A DNA stretch of 57,475 bases from Patescibacteria group bacterium. Its GTDB lineage: Bacteria; Patescibacteriota; Dojkabacteria; JAKAPS01. The stretch is from positions 1 through 57,475 of the forward strand of contig JANWIC010000001.1 in the NCBI GenBank assembly GCA_025450075.1, written 5' to 3'. The translations under genes were made by a program, and so were the position numbers. Numbering within the stretch: the stretch's first letter is position 1; the number at the start of each line of letters is the position of its first letter. The notes below the pieces were generated by a model. It was not told the DNA's origin. It made no database searches and saw only the letters and a list, made by a program, of their open reading frames with translations. Positions 36,536 through 43,976 of the stretch are shown here, piece by piece.

Positions 36536-38641
36536 TTATTTAATGAGTACAGCGGATGCAATAGATAATATAGCAATTCCTAAACATAATACCAAGCTTA
36601 TTGAAAGCGCAACTTGAATTTTTGTTCTTGCAAACGGATTTCTTCCAATTGCTTCAAGCCCTCGAGCTGACATGAATCCAATACTTACAGATGAACCTAG
36701 AAGACCGAGCCCGGCAGCAATTCCTGCAGCAAGAACTTTAGCACTGTTTGATGAATTTTGTGTTGCATTCACGATTACCTGTTTTAAACCGCTTCCTAAA
36801 TTTTGTAATGGATTTGGAGTTTCTTTTCCATTGACATCAAATTCATTACTTGTTCCTGATAATCCAAGTCCATGGATTGTTATGATATCTTTTTGCATCG
36901 GTTTACTAATTGTTACATTTCCTGTCCAAACACCGTTTGTAAATGTATCTCCTGTGGATGGGGAGATTGTTGTTGTTCCGTCAGCTAAAGAAATTGGTCC
37001 CGCGAATGTTCCTAAAATATTATTGTTATTATCCTCCGCAGTAACTACCACTACAAATGGGACTCCCAATAGCTGTGGACTTGGAATTGTCCTGATAAGT
37101 AAATGGCCACCACCGATATTGGTATTTAATATTTTTTGATTAAGAGGAACTGCCTGGATGATTACTTGTGCTTGTGCTTGGACACTTCCTGATTGGTCTG
37201 TTGCTACAGCAGTTATCGATGCATTTCCTGGAGTTGTTCCTGCATTAATGCTTGTTGAAGAGCCATAGCTTTGTGCAAGAGTACCTGCGCCTGCCGATAG
37301 TTGCCAACTTATTTGTGTATCAGTAATTGGGGTATTTGAAGCATCATATGCTTGTGCATTTACTATGACACTTCCACCAGCTGCAACTACAGCTGGATTA
37401 GGGTTAATACTTACGTGATCGATCTTAAGGTTAGATAAGGGTTGATATGGTCCAGTTGGAGTAGGAGAAGCCGTTGAAAGTGGTTGATATGGTCCACCTG
37501 TAGTGAGAGGAGATGGAATAGGGGTAGGGGTTGGTGTTGAACCTCCACCGCTACTACTTCCGCCAGAGCTTCCGCTGCTTCCTGATCCCGGATTATTGTT
37601 ATCACTAATATTTTCGTTAATAACGGTGATGGATGCTACTGCTCCAACGCTTCCCACACTTACCTTTACTGTATTATTGTACACACCAGGAGTAGTCCCT
37701 GAAACAAAATTACCATTTGAATCAATAGTTCCTCCTCCATTTACAACACTCCAAGTTGGGGAAGAAAGACTTATCGGGTTACCGTATTGATCTGTTCCTG
37801 TTACGGAAAATGGCTGTGTTCCGCCTTTTGGAAGAATACTAGTTAAAGGTGAAATCTTAAGTGTAGATAAAGGTCCGCTGGTCGCATTTTCATAAAAATT
37901 TACTCCTGAGGAAATATTAGAACCACCCCCGATTGATCCGTTAATTGTATAGGTACCGATTTTGCTCCCCAGTGTCACGGAAGTCGAAGCTGTACCAGAA
38001 AAATTTGTCGTTACACTATAGTTGGAAAGTCTTTGTCCGCTTGCTCCGGGAGGATATCCCGGAATTGAAAAATTGACACCAATATTGGGAATCGGGTTAC
38101 CGTATTGATCAATTGCTTTTACTGTTAAACCTTGTGAAAGAGTCGTTATGACTTGTCCAGTTTGAGCTGATCCTCCGATTAATGATAGAAAATCCTGGTT
38201 ACCGGGATTAACAACAAAAGACGGAGATATTCCGTTAGTAAATGGCGAGTTATATGCAGTAATCGTATCAGGATAAGCAGTTCGGGTAATAGTAACTGTT
38301 CCATTCCATACACCATTTGAAAAATTATTAGTACGTGATGGAGACATTGTATTTGTCGCATCAGAAAGATTAATCACCCCATTAAAGGAAGTATCAACCT
38401 GAGATGAACTATTACATTTGTATAATGTAACGGAAAAAGGAGTTCCAGCATTGATTGGGTTATTTACAAACGATGTGTCAAATACGACAGTATTTGTTAA
38501 TCCTTGGCATTGTGTGCTTTGTGCATACACAATACCTGCAACAAGCAGGAAAATAGAAGCGAAAGGAGCAAGTATAGCACTGAAAATACTTAACACCATC
38601 GCCTTTCGGAAATATTTCATTTTAATAGGCAGTTGTGTCAT
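36536..38641 (-). CDS. ATPase c-subunit hairpin fused to a large Ig-like ectodomain; ion-binding acid missing
   Basis: 701 residues. A signal peptide (about 15-41) is followed by a beta-rich region: domain 1 (about 42-145), a second domain with DQYGNPIPNIGVNFSIPGYP, a Big-like domain starting LSTLKISPL, a Gly/Ser/Pro/Thr linker with two GPYQPLS repeats, another Big-like domain starting LSNLKIDHV, and a last domain similar to domain 1. The final 68 residues (634-701) are a c-subunit: Gly-rich helix 1 (AAGIAAGLGLLGSSVSIG), polar loop GRNP (666-669), helix 2 KIQVALSISLVLCLG. The Glu/Asp of helix 2 aligns with Leu687 (codon at 36581-36583). c-subunit N-termini lie outside the cytoplasm, so topology is consistent. 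It occupies the atpE position of the operon. Confidence 0.9.
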   Translation of the reverse strand: MTQLPIKMKYFRKAMVLSIFSAILAPFASIFLLVAGIVYAQSTQCQGLTNTVVFDTSFVNNPINAGTPFSVTLYKCNSSSQVDTSFNGVINLSDATNTMSPSRTNNFSNGVWNGTVTITRTAYPDTITAYNSPFTNGISPSFVVNPGNQDFLSLIGGSAQTGQVITTLSQGLTVKAIDQYGNPIPNIGVNFSIPGYPPGASGQRLSNYSVTTNFSGTASTSVTLGSKIGTYTINGSIGGGSNISSGVNFYENATSGPLSTLKISPLTSILPKGGTQPFSVTGTDQYGNPISLSSPTWSVVNGGGTIDSNGNFVSGTTPGVYNNTVKVSVGSVGAVASITVINENISDNNNPGSGSSGSSGGSSSGGGSTPTPTPIPSPLTTGGPYQPLSTASPTPTGPYQPLSNLKIDHVSINPNPAVVAAGGSVIVNAQAYDASNTPITDTQISWQLSAGAGTLAQSYGSSTSINAGTTPGNASITAVATDQSGSVQAQAQVIIQAVPLNQKILNTNIGGGHLLIRTIPSPQLLGVPFVVVVTAEDNNNNILGTFAGPISLADGTTTISPSTGDTFTNGVWTGNVTISKPMQKDIITIHGLGLSGTSNEFDVNGKETPNPLQNLGSGLKQVIVNATQNSSNSAKVLAAGIAAGLGLLGSSVSIGFMSARGLEAIGRNPFARTKIQVALSISLVLCLGIAILSIASAVLIK

Positions 38642-38646
38642 TCAAA

Positions 38647-38669
38647 AATATTGTAAATTCAACAATATT
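38647..38669 (-). promoter_or_regulatory. Hairpin or operator in the ATPase operon leader
   Basis: AATATTGT and ACAATATT form a perfect 8-base inverted repeat around a 7-base loop, 5 bases upstream of the first ATG of the operon. It may form an RNA stem over the start region or bind a dimeric regulator. Confidence 0.5.
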
Positions 38670-38676
38670 ATCATAT

Positions 38677-38706
38677 AAGATACCATTTTATCCAAAGCAA
38701 AGTCAA
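38677..38706 (-). promoter_or_regulatory. Candidate promoter of the ATPase operon
   Basis: Minus-strand TTGACT (38701-38706), an 18-base spacer and TATCTT (38677-38682). A second possible -10, TACAAT, at 38650-38655 ends 8 bases before the ATG and would give a leaderless transcript. Confidence 0.5.
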
Positions 38707-38737
38707 GCAAATTCTTCCCTTAGATAGTGAATAATAT

Positions 38738-38767
38738 TTGACACAAAAAGCTATAGTAGTATATTAT
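38738..38767 (+). promoter_or_regulatory. Promoter of the unknown gene at 38792
   Basis: Consensus TTGACA (38738-38743), an 18-base spacer and TATTAT (38762-38767). The TTG of the -35 box is itself an in-frame start candidate and is rejected for that reason. Confidence 0.75.
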
Positions 38768-38791
38768 ATCAATACTTTATTGGTTAATATA

Positions 38792-39259
38792 ATGAGTGAA
38801 TACGATGATGGTGTTAGAGTGAATGTACATCCAACCACCCTTACAGTTATTAAAAGATTTAATAATGATGGTTTACCACTAATGGCGGAAAATATCACAT
38901 CTTTATGGACTTTAGTTCCAATTTATCCAATATTACTAGAGGATGGGACATACCAATTTCCTTTAAGGGAAGCATTAATCTATCAGGTTCTCACGTTACA
39001 TGGTATACCATTATCAAATAAGATTGATTTACGGATTGTAAATGCTATTAAAGCTTGGGAAGCTGCTAGAGAAATGCATTTTGATATTCCTTTTATCGGA
39101 ATTTATGGAAGTGGGAGAAAGCAATTATGTTTGGATTTCTTTGCAGTAGGAAATTGGAATGCAACTTATGATGAAGAATTTGGTTTGCTAGAAGTTAGGG
39201 GTGTGAGTAATCCTCCTTCTTTAATACTGTATAAAGCAAAAGATGAGAATGAAGATTAA
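38792..39259 (+). CDS. Unknown small soluble protein
   Basis: 155 residues from ATG 38792 (MSEYDDGVRV). No signal peptide, no membrane helix, and no catalytic motif that I can name. It has a mixed alpha/beta look with IPFIGIYGSGRKQLCLDFF near residue 98. It is divergent from the ATPase operon and has its own strong promoter, so it is probably expressed independently. I do not recognise the family. It ends 22 bases before the end of the convergent gene. Confidence 0.68.
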   Translation: MSEYDDGVRVNVHPTTLTVIKRFNNDGLPLMAENITSLWTLVPIYPILLEDGTYQFPLREALIYQVLTLHGIPLSNKIDLRIVNAIKAWEAAREMHFDIPFIGIYGSGRKQLCLDFFAVGNWNATYDEEFGLLEVRGVSNPPSLILYKAKDENED

Positions 39260-39281
39260 TATTTGCATGGTGAGTTTCGTA

Positions 39282-40349
39282 CTAGTCAATACTCAATGAC
39301 TTCACTACTGAAGTAAATGCATTTTCAATAACTTGTGTATGTAATTTTGTATTGGATGGATCAGTTGTAAGACACATTCGTGTTTGCATATTGTTAATCT
39401 GTGTATCCTTTGGAGCAAATGGCCATTTGTCCAATGGGTACAGTATGAGATATTTCAGATCTTGAGATTTAGGATTTAGGAAGCAAACCGTATTATCTGT
39501 ATAGGTAACCTGGACATATGGTGTGTCATTAAGTGTTATGAGAACTGCTTTTTTAATCGGATAAGATAACATATTCCCGCATTTATTCATGTCAATTGTA
39601 ATAACATTCCCTCCATTTTTAAGATTTATAAGGCTTTCCGGATTATTATTGCAATTTGTTGTATTTTGCAAAAGCAAATCAGATATGAAATCAGATGGGT
39701 AGGTTAGTGTATATAACTGTGTTTGGATGATCTTTGGAGTTACCGGATAGTCCGGTGTTTTTGAAGAGAATACAATGGAATTTAATATATTTCTGAAGTA
39801 GAAATAGTGGACATTATTTCCGCTAAATTCAAATACTCCATCCTCATTTCCAAGGTCAACTGTTGCATTTTCATTTGTGACCGTGCCGGTGAGTATGTCC
39901 GAATAATTTGTGTTAAATCCGCCTACCTGAATTGTCATTATCTTTACTTTCTTATACATACTTGCAGGATAGATAATTATTAAGTATCCGCTTGTATTTT
40001 GGAATTTACTCACCCCATCTTTATCATAAATCTGCATAAAATCAGGAGGTAAGGACATTTGAAAACTATGGTAATGCAAATCAATAGTGAATTGGTTCCA
40101 TGAACTTTCATCTGGTGGTAATGGTGTTATTTCCGCGCTTGCTTTGTAAGTTAATGGTGTATCAGTAGGGGTAATAGCAGGGCCAGTATAGTCACGGCGG
40201 GAATCATTTAATCCAAGGATATAGCCACCTAAAAATATGAGAGAAACAATTAAAAGAAGTGATGCAAGGAGGAACAGTACATTATAATAGCTGACTTTAT
40301 TGATAAGTGCGAACAAGAAAGGTTTCTTTGCAGCTGACTTCTTTTTCAA
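39282..40349 (-). CDS. Bitopic membrane protein of unknown function
   Basis: 355 residues, starting at TTG 40349 (LKKKSAAKKPF read as MKKK). A basic N-terminus, one membrane helix (about 22-47) and a large extracytoplasmic part rich in beta structure. The extracytoplasmic part includes WNQFTIDLHYHSFQMSLPPD and YTLTYPSDFISD, two segments that resemble each other and the strand seen in the PsbP-like protein at 13731, so it may hold two such domains. Four cysteines lie in the C-terminal half. Promoter at 40372-40401. No catalytic motif recognised. Confidence 0.7.
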   Translation of the reverse strand: MKKKSAAKKPFLFALINKVSYYNVLFLLASLLLIVSLIFLGGYILGLNDSRRDYTGPAITPTDTPLTYKASAEITPLPPDESSWNQFTIDLHYHSFQMSLPPDFMQIYDKDGVSKFQNTSGYLIIIYPASMYKKVKIMTIQVGGFNTNYSDILTGTVTNENATVDLGNEDGVFEFSGNNVHYFYFRNILNSIVFSSKTPDYPVTPKIIQTQLYTLTYPSDFISDLLLQNTTNCNNNPESLINLKNGGNVITIDMNKCGNMLSYPIKKAVLITLNDTPYVQVTYTDNTVCFLNPKSQDLKYLILYPLDKWPFAPKDTQINNMQTRMCLTTDPSNTKLHTQVIENAFTSVVKSLSID

Positions 40350-40371
40350 ATGCTGATGACTAATTACCTAT

Positions 40372-40401
40372 GTTATAGTAAATTAAAGAAAGAGCTGTCA
40401 A
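40372..40401 (-). promoter_or_regulatory. Promoter of the gene at 40349
   Basis: Consensus TTGACA (40396-40401), an 18-base spacer and TATAAC (40372-40377) on the minus strand. The -35 box overlaps the stop codon of the upstream methyltransferase gene. Confidence 0.72.
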
Positions 40402-40922
40402 CTAATACTGTATATTGCGGTACGTTGCCCTTTAAAATTTAACTTCTCCCGTTGTGTCATTATTCCTTTTTTATTGGCATATTCTTCAATATATTCTAGC
40501 CAATCTGTTACTGAATATGGGTCAATCCCTTCATTAATTATACAGCAGGGAAGAAGAATAAATTCTTTATGATATTCTGCAGCTGCATCTACGATGCGAA
40601 GGTTTGAACCATGACTATGAAGGCCAATGAGTAAATCAAAATCTTTTCCCATTTCTTTTTCAAAAGGACTGGTAATATGTGGGACTGTAGCATCTCCATC
40701 AATTTTAATCTTCTTTTTATCAAGATTGGTATATTTTGTTGGAAGAGGTTGATAGACAGGATCAATTACTGTCGAATCCCATCCACTTTGGTTAAGCAAA
40801 TAGGATAACAAACCTTTTCCGCCTCCAATGTCGGCAACTTTCCCGGGAATATAATGAGAAATGATAAACTCATATACCAGTTGTGATCTAAATTTTTTCA
40901 TTCGTTTCAATGTTGTTGTCAT
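40398..40922 (-). CDS. Class I SAM-dependent methyltransferase-like protein
   Basis: 174 residues. Motif I is VADIGGGKGLLSYLL and an acidic end of strand 2 is VIDPVYQPLP. DLLIGLHSHGSNLRIVDAA at about 95-113 corresponds to the later motif region, and ILLPCCIINEG follows; this last pattern (P-C-C) resembles RNA/tRNA-type methyltransferases such as the TRM13-like group. Substrate is not determined. Soluble. Confidence 0.82.
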   Translation of the reverse strand: MTTTLKRMKKFRSQLVYEFIISHYIPGKVADIGGGKGLLSYLLNQSGWDSTVIDPVYQPLPTKYTNLDKKKIKIDGDATVPHITSPFEKEMGKDFDLLIGLHSHGSNLRIVDAAAEYHKEFILLPCCIINEGIDPYSVTDWLEYIEEYANKKGIMTQREKLNFKGQRTAIYSIS

Positions 40923-40986
40923 AGTTTAATTCTTTCTGTAGGGATACTACATCATCCCTCTTTTATATTGCAAGAGCTATTTATGT

Positions 40987-40992
40987 TACAAT
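40987..40992 (+). promoter_or_regulatory. -10 box for leaderless expression of the gene at 41000
   Basis: TACAAT ends 7 bases before the ATG at 41000. The -35 region is weak. Confidence 0.42.
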
Positions 40993-40999
40993 CTTTATA

Positions 41000-42109
41000 A
41001 TGGATAATGCGATAACTATTTACACAAATCCCTGGGAAGATATATCAGATATTAAAAGAGTTTTGAACGAACATCTTTTGAAATATCGTGTGAAAGATGC
41101 TTTTGAATATGGTATCACAAAAGATCTTCCTGTTGTTGAAATAATGGGTACAAGATATCCAAAGCCAAGTAAAGCACAGCTTGGGAAAATACTCGGCCTT
41201 CCAGACAAAGAGAATAATTATCATGATCTAGTAATAATAGGATCAAATCTCGAATCATTTTTTTGCCTAGATTATGCAATAAAGCATGAGTATGACGTAT
41301 GTGGAATTGGAAATATTTCTGGAAAAAATCTTACTGTATTAAAAAAGGTATACGGCCAGGTACTTCGTGTTCCTAATCCATTTATTCGCGACTTTACTAT
41401 TGAGGGAATTCCTACATCACTTGAAGTATTACATAATAAGACATATATAAAAATACAGGTGGATGACAAAGTATTCTTTACGAGGGGAGCATGTATCATA
41501 CTTGATGAAAAGATATCATATCATGGGACAATTACAAATATTTATAAATCGAAAGAAGATATCTTAAAAGAAGTTACAAAAAAGCGAATTATGAATAAAA
41601 GGAAGAGGACATTTGTCATAATTGGAAATGGTCCATCTGTATTGTATGATACATATGATTTGCACACACAGCTTTTGGCAATCTCACCCCTTATGAATTT
41701 TGAGATAATTGTCATTTCATCTCTATTATTTCCCACCCAAGATCAAGGGTTAGTAAAGATCCTACGTTCCAACCCGAACATTAAGATATTCGGTCAGACG
41801 TATGTTAAAGGATTTCAAAAAAAAGATTATCGTACGATAGTGAAAACAGACCTTATCCCATACACTGCTGACTATATCTGGGAACAGGACAAGAAACTTG
41901 AAAATGAATATGTGAAAAAATTGTTTGATTTAGATCCAGAAGGATATATCGAAACTGACCACTCAGGCAAAACTAAATTTCCGAATATCTATTCTATAAG
42001 AAGACGACCTCTCATTCAGGTCAGGGATAAAAGAACTGCACTGTTGGATAGGTACATGGCATGCTCGAAAGTAATTGAGGATCTATATGCATATATTAAT
42101 CTCACTTAG
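41000..42109 (+). CDS. Degenerate glutaredoxin-thioredoxin reductase-like protein without catalytic cysteines
   Basis: 369 residues. Residues 1-70 look like a thioredoxin/glutaredoxin fold (ITIYTNPWEDISDIKRVL ... DLPVVEIMGTRYPKPSKAQL) but with no CxxC. From about 75, YHDLVIIGSNLESFFCLDYA resembles the FAD-binding strand of thioredoxin reductase with an eroded GxGxxG. The region where CATC should lie reads ISYHGTITNIY. A second nucleotide-binding strand, TFVIIGNGPSVLYDTYDLH, is followed by an ending FDLDPEGYIETDHSGKTKFP with NIYSIRR, matching the TrxR end GYI.TD....T..PGIFAAGD without its GD. This looks like an inactive or repurposed relative. It overlaps the convergent FMN reductase gene by 8 bases. 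Confidence 0.65.
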   Translation: MDNAITIYTNPWEDISDIKRVLNEHLLKYRVKDAFEYGITKDLPVVEIMGTRYPKPSKAQLGKILGLPDKENNYHDLVIIGSNLESFFCLDYAIKHEYDVCGIGNISGKNLTVLKKVYGQVLRVPNPFIRDFTIEGIPTSLEVLHNKTYIKIQVDDKVFFTRGACIILDEKISYHGTITNIYKSKEDILKEVTKKRIMNKRKRTFVIIGNGPSVLYDTYDLHTQLLAISPLMNFEIIVISSLLFPTQDQGLVKILRSNPNIKIFGQTYVKGFQKKDYRTIVKTDLIPYTADYIWEQDKKLENEYVKKLFDLDPEGYIETDHSGKTKFPNIYSIRRRPLIQVRDKRTALLDRYMACSKVIEDLYAYINLT

Positions 42110-42644
42110 TGCACCATTCAATAAATGTTTCGATAAATTTCTCCATCCTGACATATACTTTATCATCAGTAATATCTCCATTTTGATCAAAAATATCCTG
42201 TGCCCTTGAAATATATAACTCAGGAGAATTCATTAAATTGGCGCCAAGATGGGTAAGGATCAAACGAAGATGTAACTGTGCTCTAACTGTACCGAATTGG
42301 CCAGTTGATGCACCAGAAATAGCCATGCATTTGTTTGTAATGAAATTGTCTTTATTTGTAGAAAGCCAGTCAATTGCATTCTTCGTGGCTGATGCTATTG
42401 ACCAGTTATATTCAGGAGTGGCGATTAGAAGACCGCTATGAGAAAGTACTTCTTTTCTAAATTGAGAAACTGCTTCCGGCAATGTTTCAGTAGTCTCTAG
42501 ATCTTCATTAAAAATTGGCAGTTCTTGAAGTGGAAAAATATCAATAGGTACATTAGCGATCTTTTTTAGGCATTGCAAAAGAATTGAGTTATATGAATCT
42601 TTACGAAGACTTCCGCTGATTGCTAATACTCGAAGCTCTTCCAT
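42102..42644 (-). CDS. NADPH-dependent FMN reductase family protein
   Basis: 180 residues, flavodoxin-like fold. LAISGSLRKDSYNSILL is the FMN-phosphate loop; LIATPEYNWSIASATKNAID is the family signature; KCMAISGASTGQFGTVRAQ follows. Such enzymes reduce FMN or quinones with NAD(P)H. A TATTAT box ends 9 bases before the ATG. It lies tail-to-tail with the thioredoxin-reductase-like gene. Confidence 0.92.
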   Translation of the reverse strand: MEELRVLAISGSLRKDSYNSILLQCLKKIANVPIDIFPLQELPIFNEDLETTETLPEAVSQFRKEVLSHSGLLIATPEYNWSIASATKNAIDWLSTNKDNFITNKCMAISGASTGQFGTVRAQLHLRLILTHLGANLMNSPELYISRAQDIFDQNGDITDDKVYVRMEKFIETFIEWCTK

Positions 42645-42753
42645 TGCTTATGAATAATATTATCATTATATATCAAATTGTCATATTTATACATTGAAGG
42701 ATTTAAACTCTTTTACCCTTTCGGAAGGGGTTCATTTGATTTGAGACCTATGG

Positions 42754-42759
42754 TATTAT
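42754..42759 (+). promoter_or_regulatory. Extended -10 box for the VanY-like gene
   Basis: TGGTATTAT (extended -10) ends 6 bases before the ATG at 42766, so the message should be leaderless. The -35 region (TTCATT, 17 bases upstream) is weak. Confidence 0.55.
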
Positions 42760-42765
42760 GGAGTT

Positions 42766-43536
42766 ATGAAAAAATTTCGAGTTTTAGTCATAGGTATTGG
42801 AATATTGACGGGTATAATAGCCGGCTCCTTTTACCTTGAGCATAACAAAAAGGTTGCTACTATCATTGCTCAAAGACCAATAATATCTTCAATTCCTACT
42901 ATAAGTGCATCGCTAAGTACTTCACCTACACCTAGCCCAACACCGTCTAATACTTGTAATGCACCTCTTGTGCTAGTTGATAAAATCCATGCATTACCTC
43001 CAACATATGTTCCACCAGACTTAGTATATATATCACAATATAATATACCTGTTGCAAATACTTCATATCAAATTAGAAAAATAGTTGTTCCTGATCTTGT
43101 CGGGATGATCAAAGATGCAAATGCCCAGGGGATAAATCTTATTGTTATTTCTCCATACAGGTCCTACAATACGCAGGCTGAAGTTTATGATTATTATACA
43201 AGGACTGATGGTGTGACTGCAGCAAATCAGTACAGTGCAATCCCTGGGCACAGCCAGCACCAATTAGGAACCGCTATCGATTTTAGTACAAATGAAATCA
43301 GCAATGGGCTTGACCAAAGTTTTGCTGACACGAATGCTGGAAAATGGATGGCAGAAAATGCATATAAATATGGATTTGTTTTAGCATATCCTATTGGTGA
43401 TGAGTCCATAACTGGTTATGAATATGAACCGTGGCATTGGAGATATATGGGGGTAGATAATGCATTAAAGATAAAAAATAGTGGATTAATTATGCAGCAG
43501 TATTTAGAAAAATACGGATACCTTCCTAATTGCTAG
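42766..43536 (+). CDS. VanY-type D-alanyl-D-alanine carboxypeptidase (M15B)
   Basis: 256 residues: N-terminal membrane anchor or signal (about 6-24), a Ser/Pro/Thr-rich linker, then the zinc peptidase domain with SPYRSYNTQAEVYDYYTR, HSQHQLGTAIDFS (His and Asp zinc ligands) and EPWHWRYMG (catalytic Glu and third ligand His). All metal ligands are present. It trims peptidoglycan stem peptides outside the membrane. The stop codon is directly followed by the ATG of the next gene. Confidence 0.93.
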   Translation: MKKFRVLVIGIGILTGIIAGSFYLEHNKKVATIIAQRPIISSIPTISASLSTSPTPSPTPSNTCNAPLVLVDKIHALPPTYVPPDLVYISQYNIPVANTSYQIRKIVVPDLVGMIKDANAQGINLIVISPYRSYNTQAEVYDYYTRTDGVTAANQYSAIPGHSQHQLGTAIDFSTNEISNGLDQSFADTNAGKWMAENAYKYGFVLAYPIGDESITGYEYEPWHWRYMGVDNALKIKNSGLIMQQYLEKYGYLPNC

Positions 43537-43938
43537 ATGACTAAACAATTCACTGGATATCTCGCATATCCTGAACATATTTCACATATCGGAGTTATCA
43601 TCATTGAAAATGAAAAAAGTTTCGTCGCTGATCGTTTCGCATCTCTCGGTTATATTTGCTTCTCAATTTCGGATTTGCAAAACCTTCATCCCGCATTGCA
43701 ATATATCTATCGCTATTGTGAAAAGATTTTAGCAATATCGATAGGACAGGATAAAACTATAGATGATGTACTCATCGATGGAATCATATATATTAATCCA
43801 CAATCATCAGATTTTTCAAAAGCCTTACAAATATTTGAAAATAGAGATGAAATTCACCAAATGCAAGAAAATATTCCAATTGCATATGGAGAAAACAAAT
43901 TATGGGAAGATATACAAAAAATTATACAATTCTTTTGA
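43537..43938 (+). CDS. Short dienelactone-hydrolase-like protein, catalytic residues not seen
   Basis: 133 residues. The start (TGYLAYPEHISHIGVIIIEN, then ADRFASLGYICFSISDL) follows the opening of dienelactone hydrolases, and LAISIGQD sits where the nucleophile elbow GxCxGG should be. It is about half the family length and the catalytic Cys/Ser, Asp and His cannot be placed. It could be a truncated or repurposed member. The ATG directly follows the VanY stop codon, so the two are translated together. Confidence 0.58.
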   Translation: MTKQFTGYLAYPEHISHIGVIIIENEKSFVADRFASLGYICFSISDLQNLHPALQYIYRYCEKILAISIGQDKTIDDVLIDGIIYINPQSSDFSKALQIFENRDEIHQMQENIPIAYGENKLWEDIQKIIQFF

Positions 43939-43976
43939 TAAGCTGATATAATCAGGATATATCTGACCTTTCAATT

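Noticed and set aside
36672-37139. Plus-strand open frame opposite the c-subunit fusion
   Set aside because: Antisense shadow of a Gly/Ser/Thr/Pro-rich region. No start signal and no recognisable protein.
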